Positions 14,001-26,966 are shown, counted from the first letter of the stretch. The stretch: DNA of 64,000 bases from Apteryx mantelli (GCF_036417845.1 NC_089979.1:53916262-53980261), one strand, 5' to 3'. The notes: generated from the sequence alone by a model not told the origin. Translations and numbers: made by a program.

Positions 14001-15540
14001 GACATATGAGTATAGAGGAGAAAGAATTAGAAGCAACCAACATAGTCTGATACAAACTTTCTGGGCAGCCATGAAAGAGAAGTTATGGTACAAAAAGAAA
14101 ATCACTACACACTAAGAGAAGTAGACCCATTATCCTAATAGGAAAGAAAAACAGATGCCTGCATAATTAATATACAGGCAATAATTAGCACACAAATTCA
14201 ACAACACATAAAAGCTATCACTGTGAAGGAAGACATTAATAATACTGTTGTTACTTACCTTTTGGGAAAGATTAATAAATTAGTTAATTAATAAATTAAA
14301 TTAGTTTCAAACATATTTGGTAAAAAAACTAGAAAGATGAAACAAAGGTGCTTTCACGATCCCTTTGCTGAAAAGGGAGCTTTTGAGATTCAACAGGAAG
14401 CAGTTAGAATGTCAACATGAAAGGAACGATTGATCAGGGAAGAGTGCAGAGGGGCTCCTGTTAGAGAGCCAGCTCGGGAAGTCTCTATGATAGGCAAAAA
14501 TAATAATGACAGAGAGCCTGGACCAAATGTTATCGGGGGGTTTCTTAAGTGATCGGAAGCCATAAGGACCTAGTGATATGAGTCAGAAGGAGGCAAACTA
14601 GTAGTAGTAGAGGTTGGTGGGGGGTTTCTGAAGGAAAGATAAAATTGAGATTATAAAAGGATCAAAATTCTTTGCATGTGGCTCAGAAAAAAAGGCCATA
14701 TGGGGAAGGCAAGCTGAGAAGAGAGATGAAAGTCAGTGGTATCGAAAGAAACCAGGATTATTAGTGTCTTCTGATAGCAGTGAATAGCAGAAATTAGTGT
14801 GCTGCTGAGAGCATTGTGTGGCATCAGTATATTTGACAGATGAGGAAAGCTACTATTTTTATCTTTTCTACCTAAGAATCCCAAATTACTTTGTATGCTG
14901 TGATACCTTGAGGCATGGAGAAGTTCCTGATCTTGAAAGGAGATGCCAACAGGCCAGATGTAACTGTTGACATTCATAATAGCTAGAGGAGAAAGGTTAG
15001 CAAGGGATGGAACAAGAGAGTGAAATCTGGCTGAAGTGAGAACAGTATGTTTAGGAAGACATTGGCCAGTCATTTTCTGAGTGGTAAGGCAATGGGAAAA
15101 GCACCCATACAGAACAAAGGAGCATGGGATAAGTGAGTCCAGGAGCTGTCTTGGGAGAAAAGCAGAGACTCATCCCTAGTGAGAGAAAGAACAGAACAGA
15201 ATTCAGTCTGAGTGAGACAAAAGAAACCAAGAAGTCAGATCCAACCATGTGTCAGTTCTGCTGATCTGCTTCATTGAGAAGTTTACTAGATACTTCAAAT
15301 GAAAATCGAGAGTTTGCATTTATTCCACTCCTTTGTGGTCAGTTTTAAACATGTAGCACCAGAACTCTGGCAGCCTTCTTAAAGCAAAAGTAGGAAACTG
15401 CCTAGAAATCAGAAGTTTTGTTATCCAAAGGGATGGCACAATCTATTCAAACACTTCCATAATTGACATGCACAGAAAATAATTAAAAAATAGCACCATT
15501 ATTGAGTTAAAATTCCAGTAAGGTTTCAGGTTCCTTTTTT
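2090..15540. other. Intergenic DNA between MYL12B and TGIF1, left part
   Basis: AT-rich sequence without a recognisable gene. Open frames are short, overlap on both strands and show no family motif, including the 91-codon frame at 6982-7257 and the 127-codon minus frame at 11584-11967. Homopolymers stand out: T14 at 4384, C16 at 6342 and A15 at 8636. I recognise no long transposon. Any regulatory elements cannot be located without a cross-species alignment. Confidence 0.6.
6342..6357. repeat. Poly(C) run, 16 bases
   Basis: Sixteen uninterrupted C residues. Such runs are length-variable and prone to sequencing error. Confidence 0.95.
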
Positions 15541-15573
15541 TCCCCTATCTTCTTCTACCTAGCAAAACAGGTG

Positions 15574-15581
15574 TATAAATA
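15574..15581 (+). promoter_or_regulatory. TATA-box candidate of an unannotated transcript
   Basis: TATAAATA lies in a pyrimidine-rich context and is followed by a purine- and GC-rich stretch (about 15640-15920) with an 85-codon open frame at 15658-15915. That frame is Lys/Glu/Gly-rich and of low complexity, so I do not call it a protein. If the box is used, initiation would be near 15605. This is motif-only evidence. A long non-coding RNA or an inactive chance match are both possible. Confidence 0.25.
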
Positions 15582-15639
15582 GAGCCTTCTCTTTTCTCTC
15601 TAATCAGCAGTGGGCTGTCCTTTGTGTGTTGCCTGATGT

Positions 15640-15860
15640 GAGGAGTGGGGCTGGAGGATGGGAAAACTGAAGGCAAAGCTTTGCAGGTGGGAGGAGAAGG
15701 GGGAGGAAGGGAGGGAGCTGTGCCAGCATGAGAGGAAAGAAAGGGAGGGAGGGAAGGGCAGCCTGTGGAGCTCCCGAAGAGGCAACAGCCGCAAGGAGCA
15801 GAAGCTGCAGAAGGGCACAACTCCTGGAAAGGGAGCAGCCAGGGAGTACAGCACAGGGGC
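15640..15860. repeat. Purine-rich (GA) low-complexity stretch
   Basis: The + strand is dominated by GGA, GAAAG and GGGA blocks, and the minus strand is a matching CT tract. Open frames on both strands here (up to 116 codons on the minus strand) come from this composition and should not be read as genes. Confidence 0.65.
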
Positions 15861-16714
15861 TGCGGCTAGCACACGTGGGTCAGGATCCAGCTGCGACCTC
15901 CAGCAACTGGCGTGAGAGAAGGTGACAGACTTACCTGATGGGGAGTGCACTGCTCTGTTTCTTACTCTTCTCTCACTTCACATCCTGAATCTTTTAGAGT
16001 CGTTATTTTGTCATCCTTTCTCATGCAGATTCATTCCTACTCTGGAACTGACTCTGCAGATTTGAATCCAGATAATTGTACAGGCAGGAATGTGTCACAC
16101 AGAGCACTTAAGGATAAGATTCTGACCTAAAAGCAACACACAGGATAGATATTGCTACACAAAACAGTTTCTTGTTGAGAGCTTTGTTGTCAAATGCTCT
16201 GTTGCCACATCACTGCCTGACTAAGACTGGGACTCTGGGCTGGTTAGGACTATTTTGCTGTCACTGCCTTTCAGGGGCAGTAAGACCTATACCTCCAGTA
16301 AGGTCCTACAGAAGACAGCTGTATGTGGCTACTGAGTGAACTAACAGAACTCAGGAGAGGGCAAATGCCACTACCAGGGCAGAAAATGCTAAAGGTGACT
16401 GAGGGCCTAGATGACAAGTAGTTCCTGCAGACACCCTTGGGTAGAATTCCTCACATATATTCATAACATATACAACAAAGTTCAGCAAACAGTGTTACTG
16501 AGGTGGCACCCAGGTCTGAATCAGGTACTGCCTGTCAGTGTTCATCTGCAGAGGACCTGTGAGACCTGGGGCTTCAACAGAACAACTCATCCCTGGCTCA
16601 CCAAACACTTCACCTGCCAGGCTCTGCTGGCTCTCTGCTCCCTTCCACATTCCCAACAAGAACAAGGGCTAATCCTGAGTGATGGGAAGCTACATAGGCA
16701 GCTATTGCTGCCCT

Positions 16715-16812
16715 TATTTCAGGATAAGGGAAACAAGCTGAAAAGTCACATAGGAGCTGAAATAAGAACTGAAGAGTTTCTGGCTCTGCACCCTTTGGAG
16801 GTCATGGAAACT
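16715..16812 (+). repeat. Possible MIR/LF-type SINE relic
   Basis: The order 'ataagggaaac', 'aaaagtcacatagga', 'agaactgaa', 'ctggctctgcaccc' resembles the 3' half of tRNA-derived CORE/MIR-like SINEs (a 'gggaaactgagg' block, then 'aaggtcacacagg', then 'gaacccagg'). The match is degenerate and by eye. A RepeatMasker run would settle it. Confidence 0.35.
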
Positions 16813-17100
16813 TCTTTCTGATTAGAAAGGAAAACATTTGATTTACATAGAAATACTGTTGGCAAGAACAGGAAAAAGACATGCTATGTGCTGAATATGG
16901 TTTTGATTACACTCTGAAAGTTTGCCTGAATGGAGCAGTAGCAGCAAAATAGCCTTGCTATTTAACCTACCCCCTTCCAAACTTAAAATAAGGCTTTTCT
17001 GCTTAGCCAAATATTAAAATGACTTTTCAGTATTACTTTAGTTGTTTCCCAAAGCTTCTCTCTCTTTACTAAGAAAACTTTTGGCCTGCATATTAAAATG

Positions 17101-17135
17101 ATGGGTGAAAATCATCATCATCATCAATCACCCAT
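17101..17135. repeat. Short hairpin with an (ATC)n loop
   Basis: ATGGGTGA at 17101-17108 is perfectly complementary to TCACCCAT at 17128-17135. The loop is mainly ATC repeats. It is small and may be accidental. Confidence 0.4.
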
Positions 17136-18479
17136 GGATCATCTCCTCCTGTTTATTCAGACTGTTTAGCCACTATCTTTTCCTTTCCTCATTACAACCA
17201 TCACTTTAACAGCAGACTTGTATTTAATGTTACAGAAGACCTTTAATGATGACTGATGAATGTGAACAGAGAGAGAAGCTATTTTTACAAGTATTTATTG
17301 CACAGTACTATTGCTACGGTAAGCAGTCAGTGTTAGAATGTGTGCAGCAAAAGCCATATAGCTGAAATTATTTACTGATCTCCATTTTAAACCCTAACTT
17401 CATGTAGTTGAGACAGCCCATTTGTGGTCTGAGTCCAAAGGCGAAATACTTCCCCTGTTTTTGTTTAAAAATTATTTCTTTCTCAGACTGGAGGTATTTT
17501 GTTGTTGTCAGTGTTTCTGCTGTTCTTTAATCTATGGACTTTGTGGATGACGGGACAAAACAGAACTTTAGAACACTATTTATTTTGGTGCAGATCACTG
17601 AGCATTAGAAGAAGGGCTGGCAAAAAACAGCATCCACATTCTGAACCTGGACCATTTGCTCAGGATATGAGCAAAGAGTTTTCTCATTTTATTTGCCTAG
17701 TCATAGAGAGGTTTCAATTTCTCAGTCATTCTTTTGTAAGGGCACTATGAAAAACATGTCACTTACCAAATCACTGACTCACTGACTCTTCAGTTCAAAG
17801 TTTCATCTATTACATATCTGACCAGTCTCACTGAAGTCCTGTTTCATGGCACAGCCAAGATCTCCACTTTTATTGTAAGTCATGACCATGGTAAGATGCA
17901 GTTACAAGATGTGGCTAACTGGATCTCTTGATAAAACTATTAATGTGACCTAATAGATATGAGTATTTATTTTTATTTCCAAACCAGAGAAAATAATGTA
18001 AAAGGTAAATATTAATGTTGCTGCATGTGTTGTTCAGGAAAGACCAAAGAACAGAACACAGAAATTGCTTCTCTTTTCACACAGATCCAGTTTAAGACCT
18101 TAGATTACCAAAGTAATCTATAAAGCATTAAATATTCCCAGGCAAAGCTTCATATACATGTATTACACTGCCATTCTACTAAACATTCTTAACCTAGACA
18201 AATGTTTCTTCCACAAGCCTTATTTGAAAGTTTTCCATCAAAACTCTGTTGGTGGTGGGCAGCTAATTATCTTTTAAAACAGATTAGGGTTCTTTAATAC
18301 AAAGTTTTTTGTATAAAACTGGAAACTAACATAGTTGCATCAAATCTAGAACATGGGAATCACATCTGATAAAACAGAAATTCATATTTCATGAGTGCTA
18401 TTTTCTGATCTGAAAACTCCCTGCACCTCTTATATCAGGACATACTAAGTCAGAGAAAGGCCTCCTCTGTGAGGAGCCT

Positions 18480-19650
18480 GAGCGCCCCCTCGGTGCTACT
18501 CCAAAAGCCTGTTGGCCTAGCCTTCACATTGCCAAAACCACCCTCCTCTCCATAGTGAAGTGAGGCACAGTGACCACAAAACCTAATCTTGCACTCTTAA
18601 AGGTTGCTGCTTTGAAACTACTGGGGGGAAAAACAAGTACAGAACATGGAACTCAAGGGAATTCTCTGTGCTCCAGCACTGCAATTTGGACCCATCTCAC
18701 AGAAACCGAACTACTGGCAAAACTGCTTTCGCTGGGGGAAGCTGGCTGCGCTGGGCAAAGGGGACAAACGTCCCAAGTGGGGTGCTGCTGGATTTGCTGC
18801 TTTGGCTACTCAGGTAGAGCCTCCTACATTACCACTGCATCCAAAGCATCCCAACCGGGAGGGTGAGACCTTCCACACCAGCCAGGCCTAAAACTGATAG
18901 TAGTGCTGTAGAGCTGATATAGCACCAAGCCCCATAGGCCCTCTCTTGCTCACATGAGGTCAGCAGTTCAGGCCTGTTACTCTCTTCCCTCCCAGAAGTG
19001 AGGAAAATTCTCCCTGTTGAGAGGCCACTGTGCTTTGCTCTTCCCACAGAAAGGGAACCACCGACCAGACCACTACTTCTCATCGAGCAGAGCTCAGTGT
19101 GCAGGGATGCCCTGAACGGGCAGGTTTCTCCCAGACCTGCTTCCTTCGTCAGTGGCTGTAGAGCCTCCACCCAGGCTGCTGGTGGGAATTTCCCTTGCAG
19201 ATGTCCAAACAAGCAGCCCTGGCTCGAGCCAAGCCACAGCCCCCCCCTCCCCCCCCTTGCTCCTGGAGAGCACGGGTGGCACACCGCTTGTAGGCTTTCC
19301 CTTGTAGGCAAAAGGCATGGTGTTGGTCTGTGACAGTTTGAGCCCTGTCCTTCAAACATCTTTCCCAACAACACCCAACCCCTCTGCTTACTCCTCAGGA
19401 AACAAACTGTCCCTGCTGAGAGGCAGTGGTACCAGGACCCTTCCCAAAGACCATAGCCGCTGATGTGACCACTGTCTGCACACAGGGCAAGTCGAGGTGC
19501 TGGGGGCCCTTTGAAGGTTTCACTGGAAGCTATGTTGGCTTTGCCTAGCCACTGAGAAGACTGATGCAGCTCAGCTACACAGTCCCATTGCTCAAGTGTG
19601 CTGTCAGAAGGAAGGTATGAACATGCGGACTGCTTGTGAGCCTTCATGTT
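18480..19650. other. GC-richer block with a 272-codon minus-strand open frame
   Basis: This block is visibly richer in G+C than its surroundings and contains C/G runs near 19240. The minus strand is open from 19647 to 18829 (272 codons), the longest frame in the window outside the CR1. Its product is rich in Ser, Gly, Leu and Cys. I see no signal peptide, clear membrane segment, zinc finger or catalytic motif. There is no obvious promoter or poly(A) signal. It could be a chance frame in GC-rich DNA, an exon of a lineage-specific transcript, or decayed retroelement DNA. I do not call it a gene. Confidence 0.3.
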
Positions 19651-21200
19651 AGAAATTGTGATAAATTAATATACATAAACATGTCAACAAACTGCATGCA
19701 GTGCCTCTCCAGAACAGTGACTGAAATAATTTGTAATAATGTGTAACTATTTATCCTTATCCTGCCCTTATTCTACACTGCTATTGCTGAGACCAAAAAG
19801 CCCCCAAAAACTCCAGATCACCAAGTCAGGACTAAATGTCAACCACACTTCTTTTCAAAACAACTGTGCAAAAAAGACAACATGTAGAAAAAACATGCAA
19901 TATTTGTCAGCATAAACTGAAATAAGCACTGAAAAGAGAACTGTGGAAAAATATGTTGTACTTGCTATGGCTTAAGCCACATCCTGATTTCACATCCTTA
20001 TTTAATTCAGCATAAATTTGAAACAATGCCCATAAACCACTCTGCATTTACCCCAGGTAACTGAGCAAACAGACTTGTAATGAAATTAAACTTGATGTAA
20101 AATTAATAGGCTTACTAGCTCAGACGAATCTATAATCCAGAAAACTGCTCTTCTCCTTCTTCTTGTCACATTATATTTTAAACATCCAGACAAGGTATTT
20201 TAAACATCTATTGCAGAGTTTGGCAGTTCCTTAGTTATAAGAACATAGTTTTCACGGAACATCAAAGGTTTGTGCTTTGAATCAGCAGAGGTTACTTATT
20301 TAATAGCAGACTGAATTTAAGCAGTTGGTTTTGCCCTAGAGAGCTCTGGGTAGCCCTTGGATCTATCAGGTTATACTGCTCTATGCTGTGAGTCTGGTGG
20401 TTTTCTCCAAGAAGGCTGCTCAGCCTCCCACTCCCAACCAAGTCTGAAATAAGGCAATTTCTTTACTGATCTGTCCACGCTGCATAGCCCATGTATTTTT
20501 CTTGGCTTCCACAGTCTATGAAAATGCTGAGAACAACAAAAGCAAACTCTGAAATGCCTCCTTTTGCAGGGGAGGGGAGAGAGTAGGTGGTGTTCCCCCA
20601 AGCTTATTATGTATTGTGTCTTTAGTTCAAATGCAGTCTCTCAGTTTGGGTTTTTCAGTCACATTTTTAAATGGGTCAAGAAGCATCTAGAACCAAAGAT
20701 AAGTGCTTCTTTCTTAGGAACAAATACCTAAAATCTATAGTTATATAGATTTATTTATTCATTAAGAAAACAAGATACTTTTATATATGTTTCAAGGACC
20801 ATTTGGCTTTTTTTTTTTTTTAATTCTTAAATGTCAGTATCCGTACATATATATCTAATCCCTTCCTATATCAGTAACTCCAACCTAATTAACACATAAA
20901 CAGAAGAAGAGCTCCCTAGATGGCTATGGCCACTTACAGACACTACTGATGTCTATAAAAGATACTTCCTTACCCCTACAGATAGTTATATTTTCTTGAG
21001 TGGGCGTCCCCAACCTCCCTACCACCACCCGACAGGTAGGCTGCTGACTGAATTAGAGCCCTGACATCTCAGAGCAGAATTCTTCAGCCAGGCTCTTCCT
21101 CTGGCATCTTGGCCCTGTAGGTCATCTCTGAATGTCCCTAAGCTTAACGTAGTGCTCACAAAAGACAAGACTTTTTTGCTGTATGTTTAGCACTTATCCT
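19650..21200. other. Intergenic DNA
   Basis: AT-rich, with only short frames (the longest is 76 codons on the minus strand, 20371-20601). A T14 run lies at 20808-20821. I see no other feature. Confidence 0.6.
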
Positions 21201-21209
21201 CTCATATTA

Positions 21210-21345
21210 GCCTAGTGCTTAGAGTATTTACAGCTAATACAGAAGACCTTGTTTCATATCCTTAACTTTAACCCAGGGATCTGTAACTCTGTGTCTATGC
21301 CATTAGGCTACAGACTGTTCTTGGTAAGCCTCTATTAGGGAAGCT
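21210..21345 (+). repeat. Probable ancient tRNA-derived SINE
   Basis: 'tagtgcttagag' at about 21223 resembles a Pol III A box (tRNA-like 'TAGTGGTTAGAG'). 'cagaagacctt' is followed by 'gtttcatatcc', which resembles 'GGAGACC...GGTTCAATTCC' with the B box. The tail 'gccattaggctacag' matches the usual SINE 3' block 'ccactaggctacag'. Spacing and order fit a SINE on the + strand. It is heavily diverged and surely inactive. The call is by eye. Confidence 0.45.
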
Positions 21346-22580
21346 GTTTAGGTAACTTTATACAACTTTGTATAAATAACTCCACATCCATTAGAGCAAA
21401 GACATGAACAGTGATAATGCAGCTGAGGGAGAGGAAGTAATTCTCCCTCTTTGACTTGATAAATATTTAGTTATGAGAGACTGGAAGAGATCTCTTACAG
21501 AACACCCAGGAATCCAGGAGCTGGAATGTTCCCTTGGGATATGTGTCACTTCGTGACTAAGCAGCATATGCTTGTTCTAGCTAATGACTGGCATTACATT
21601 GACATGACTGGCCAGATTTCAAGATCATGTTTTAAAAAAAAAAAAAAAAAGTTTCCAGAGTATGGCGGGAAAAGTACTCCAGGAGAGAATAAAAACAGAG
21701 AGAGAAAGACTATAATCTGAGTCTTGAAGAGGACTTGAACAGTCCTTGTGGATACTGGAAATCACAGCTATTCTGGTCCATCCTCCTGTCTGTGCTGCCA
21801 GCTTAAGTAATGTAGCAATTCAGAAGAACAACATTCCTTCCAAAAGACATTATAAATGGAAGAACAACACAACAAAACTAACTGCCTACTCACACATGTA
21901 GTGACCTGATGGTCTGAAATGAAACTGAAAAAATATACAATAAACTGAAGACAAGGAACACATCTCTTAATGGGCTCCAACATGAAAATCTGAAACTGAA
22001 TTCTTGACAAAGGGCTAGATAAGGGGAGAAAAAAAAGCTTCAAAAATGAAATTCCCTAGAATCTCACAGTGATAAAATCAAGTGCAGGAAAACATGATAT
22101 TCAAAGGTGCTCAAAAGGTGTTTGCTTGGCTGATTAAGTAAGAGGGTCTGAAAATACAAAAGTAAGTTTCCAAAAACCACCTTATTTTTCCTTGCCTCTC
22201 TTCTGCCATGTTGGATATAAACTCATGTAAGATTAAATTCTTTCTCTGGAAGATATCAAAATTAATTTCTCCTAAACATGGCCTTTTTAATATGATTTCT
22301 AGGTCTCAGACCAATAAGATGCTGCACAAAGGTAAGGGTAACTCAGACCTCTGGACCACTGATTTTTATGAAATGATCTGTGAATAAGAGTTGGTTGTCA
22401 GACATCATAAAATGGCACTCAGTACAGTGTAAATAGTTTTCTGTAAACAACACAAACTCAGGCAGAAACAAATAAACGTGGGGGGGGAAAAACAAAGGTA
22501 ACAGCCAGCTAAGCCATATTTTTATTTGGTTGTAAAGGGGTTAACCATTGTTACAACATTGCACAAGATGGTTCCTTGAA

Positions 22581-22604
22581 TTTTTTTTTTTTTTTGGGGG
22601 GGGG
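22581..22604. repeat. Composite run: T15 followed by G9
   Basis: Two homopolymers abut with no base between them. The same T-then-G arrangement occurs at 26942. Confidence 0.95.
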
Positions 22605-23600
22605 TGGTCATTTATTTTAAAGATTGAGAAAGACTCTTCATGTCAGTAGTGTCTTCCCCTGGCTATACTTACAGTGATGGAGCTAGGAACTCTTCAGAGC
22701 TACTGAGGACATGTCCGCGGCCCATAGCATGTTGTATCAGGGTGAGATCTGACACGAATCAGTATTTCCTATGCCTTTGCTTCAATGTGGGAGGGCAGCA
22801 TACACATGAGCCAGATAGGAGCTGATAGTCACTTTGTCCAGGTTCTCAGTCTGTATGAATGAAGGAACACAACATACAGCATGAGTATACCATGGCATGC
22901 ACTCACTCCTTAAAATTCAGCCATGTCTTCCTCGGACAGAGCCAAAGTGTTAGAGATTACGCCAGGGGCTGACTGCCCATGAAACAAATGCCATTTACAA
23001 AGCTAGACCTTGCACATCAGTGAATGCAAGGATGACCAGCTCTAAGAACTCTGGTCATCTGTCCTGAAAGGATACTTTTAAAATCGTGTAATCACTCTAA
23101 CAGGACAATTAGACTCAGCTTAAAGCTTTCCCACTTAATCCACTGTTCTGAAAACAAATGATGCTGGCACCAAACAAGAAACATTGCAGATACAGATTTT
23201 AATCACTTCAGCAGCACAGCTCCATCTCGGAATCTGGATGTATGACTGAATTATGACACTTCACAGGTTGCTGCAGTAACAGAGTATGTGGCTGCTTTTA
23301 GCTTATCACTAAGAGGAGACAGAATGATTTATCTTAAACTATTTCCTCAAGATTCATGCTAATACATTTTACCTTAGGCTTCCTATAACCTAGCAGCACA
23401 TACACAGTGGCAGTTACCACAACACAGCTGACAAGAAGTAACTCTCTGAGCAAAGAAATCTGAATATGTGTCTGAGCTTTCACTTGACCTTCAGATCTCC
23501 AAACTCCCCATCTCTTATACAGGACACTTCTCAGAAATGCTAATGTAATTATTTTCAGTAAAGATTTCCCTATTTTTGCCCTCTCCCCCCCCACTTTAAC

Positions 23601-23619
23601 TTTTTTTTTTTTTTTTTTT
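23601..23619. repeat. Poly(T) run, 19 bases
   Basis: Uninterrupted T19. No recognisable retroposed body lies next to it. Confidence 0.95.
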
Positions 23620-26600
23620 AACAGTGCAACAAAAGTTCATGGACAAAATACTCAGCTGTCGCAAACTGATGCATGATTAAACCCTTATCGTAATGTGTTA
23701 GCACTGAGTTTATGTGCCTGCATGTGTCTGTGAAGACAATCTTAATTAGAGAAAAAGGAGTAAGTCTTAACAAACCTGGACTTTGACAGTTTATTCACTA
23801 TCTTAGTAGGAGGTACTGGAAAAGCTGCGTTATAATTAAACTCCAGAAGTATCTCAGTGCTATCACTGAGAGATGAAGCTTCACAGAGCAAGGGGGAGAC
23901 TACAATCAATGCCAAGGTCTCCCCAGAGTTAGAGAGAATCTACAGAACCAAATTCTTCCGTTTGAAAGAACGTAAATTGGAAATAATAACACCACCAATA
24001 TCAGCAAAGTTAAACTTGTAACACAAGACACGTGTCATCTCTTAGTAAGGCACTAAGTAACATACAGTACCTAAATGCAAGCACTGTAACTTTAGAATAC
24101 TGATTTGACTCATTAGCATCTCCACCTTCCATTCTTAAAGGGGGATCCTGACTCGCCCATGACAGCAGGGCAAACAAGGACAGGGGGAGAAAGGCAGCAT
24201 CACGCTGTTCCCATTCTGCGAATGCAGCCAGAGCAGAAGCGCCCAGAAGCTCTCATGGAAGGCAACAGTAGCCATTTCTGCAACTTTTGCTCTTCTGGAA
24301 ATCAAGATTTTTCATGGGAATAAGAGCTGGAGGATCAAAGATTCTACAACCCTTCACTGAAAATGAAGGGCCAAACCCCAGGCCTGGGATAACAGCTATG
24401 AAACAACCTTCCAGAAGAGTCAGCTGAATCCAGAGTTCGCTGTCCTTAAACTGACCTGGTTACTGTTTCTAGCTCTGGAACAATATGGCTCACACCAAGG
24501 CCCAGATCCCTCGTATAAATCCTTCTCAGAAGCATGATGCCTCATGACCCAGCTATCACAGAGTTTTGAACCACAGCCTTATATGTCCCAGACTCTCCTT
24601 TCCCTTTTAGTCATCTACTTAACATTCTTCTCAGAACTCCTCCTCAGTGTTGTAACTCTAGTTTAACACCCCCAGGCACTATCGGGGCAGGGGGAGCACC
24701 ACACACCAAAAACATCAAACTTGGGCTTAATAAAGGAATTTCTTGACCAATAGCTTTACTATGAAGAAGTGCTGCAGAGTCCCAGAATTTTGTAAAGTAA
24801 AAGCAGTACTGGGACTCCCTCACTCCATGAGCTTGGCCTCCCTTCCACAGTCTGTTTTGTCAATGTTTCAGGCTAGTCCGTTTTCCTGCTCTCTCCCTCC
24901 CCAAGCACTCCTGTTTACAGAGGCACAGCCTACCTCCTACACTTCTATTCAGCCAGGCAGGCTCTCCCTCCTTTTGTTACATGCTCCCGCTGAGAAGCGG
25001 CAGGTCTATCAGCCATACTGGTTCCCCTGTGTAAAAACAAAGCGGAACCAAAAAAAAAAAAAAAAAGTTAAAGCCCTTTGCTCCATGGACCTAGGCCAGC
25101 AGTTTAGAGATCTAACCAAATATTGTCCTTTGATGGCTGTTCTCCAAGATGTCAAACATTTTTTCTTGGGAAGATAGCCCATAATTCAAAATGGATGCCC
25201 TAATGCAATTTCCGTTCGGTAGAATGCAAAATTCTCAAGCAGAATGGTCATAAAAATGTTAGACAGATTTTGACACAGATGCAGAAAATAAGTCTTTAAA
25301 ATTATCTTTATACATATTTCTATAAAGCATCTATGACAGTTTTTTACCCCAATGCATACCACCTTATGGGGAGAAACAGACATATCATACATATTGAACT
25401 CTCTGGGGGTAAAAAGGAAATTCCAGATCATAAGATTTTATATTCTCACTGGACAGGCAGCTTTCAAGGGTTCTGGTTTTCAAGTCCATATATCAAATTT
25501 TGTTAGAAAACAAACTGACCAGTGACAGTTGCAACAAAATCTGAGATTTTTTTTCTATCCAAGATACATTCTAGTGAAGTCTGTACAATGCCTGATGCAT
25601 GCCACTTACTTTTCATTAAAAATAAATCACTCAGTGCCTCTAATAATCTTGGTACAGATTGTCAAGAGCTGAATTAAGGTTGAACAGAAATGTAAGCTTT
25701 CAGGATCTAAGGGAGAAACCGAGGTTATCACTTCAGATGCTTTAAAAGATGAATGTACAATATGACCTGAACCAAACTTCAAAGTCAGTGAAGGCCAAGT
25801 GAAGATAAAAAGAAAAATAAAAAAGATTTCAGCAATTACTTACATTGAAATTCCAGTAGCAGAGAAACAGGATGTACTTAGGTTGGAAGAAGCCTCTGTC
25901 TGTGATAAACAAGCTGTTATTTTAAAAAATAAAGTGTGAAATATAATATTGCTTTACACATTAATTCATTCTTTTCATGCCACCCTACAAAAAGCAATAG
26001 CACACTAGTGTTTCTGATAACACAGATGTTCTTTGAATAAATAACACTAAGGGAGGGAAAAAAAAAGTTCAATTCTTCTTCCACCCTACTACCAATCTAG
26101 AGACCTAATGAGGTATATAAACACAGGAAAAAAAAAAAAAACTATTACTTTCCCAGATAAGCCACTTTCTATAAAAGTCACTGCAATTATCCCTGTATCT
26201 ACTTGTATACCCACTCACACCCATCTCTGCAGAACTGTATTACTGCAAAATAGCATAATATTTTCTAAAAGGAGAATTGCCTGAGTTCTTCATGAAATGC
26301 TCAAGAATCCTGAAGTTTCCCAAGCCTGTCACTGACTATAACAAGTAGAAGAGCTTGGAAAATACAGCCAAAGATGAAAGTAGCACATGGGAATCCTTGC
26401 CAAAACTCCCTTCCTTTTGGCTTATCTCCTCCCACTCCTTTCTCCTGCTGCAATGAAGCATGGTGTGGAAAACAGACATGTAGGTGAGTGGCACATCTTT
26501 ACATCTGCTCTGTGCCTTAGATCATCATTCTACATTAGCTACTATGTTAAAAATGACTTTTAGGTCACATGCTGGCAGCAGCACGGTCAAAGCATCTGAT

Positions 26601-26941
26601 TCAGTGGTTTTGCCCCAACAAAGGCTCTATCCGGTGAGAGCTGCCCCAGACTCCTTCTCATATTCAGGAGAGCATTAACTCGTAAAACTTTTGACAGGTT
26701 AGTAATGATAAAGAAGTATTTCCACTGATCATTATTTTCTATGAAATGAGGTCATGATCTCAAGATGGTTCTGGCTGTAAGGTAGCATTACATCATTCAT
26801 CCTCACTATTGACACAAGGGTTTTGGGCATACATCCAGCAGACAGCACCTGCGTTGCTAAAATTCAGAAGTGTAATTCATTACTAATTCAGCTCTCCTAA
26901 TATACTAATCAGGGAAGTTATAGGTCAGAAAAGGATAAGCC

Positions 26942-26966
26942 TTTTTTTTTTTTTGGGGGGGGGGGG
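26942..26966. repeat. Composite run: T13 followed by G12
   Basis: Abutting homopolymers. The G12 half could in principle join a G-quadruplex. It is a difficult region for sequencing and alignment. Confidence 0.95.

Larger units (their letters stand above)
15930..18480. other. Intergenic DNA
   Basis: No gene is recognised. The longest frame is 136 codons on the + strand at 16411-16821. It runs across the probable SINE relic and has no family motif. Nothing else stands out apart from the features listed inside it. Confidence 0.55.

Noticed and set aside
14651..15073. 140-codon minus frame with hydrophobic segments
   Set aside because: No family motif, start context or neighbour supports it, and its length is within reach of chance for this window.
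15545..15950. 91- and 116-codon minus-strand frames rich in Ser/Pro
   Set aside because: They are the complement of a GA-rich low-complexity stretch.
18673..18790. + strand translation with NCFRWGKLAALGKGDKRPK-like sequence that recalls a retroviral zinc knuckle
   Set aside because: Only the first Cys and the Gly-Lys pair of the CCHC pattern are kept, the other Cys/His positions are not, and no protease, polymerase or LTR is visible nearby.
24743..25177. 144-codon + frame
   Set aside because: It runs through an A17 tract and has no recognisable domain or promoter.
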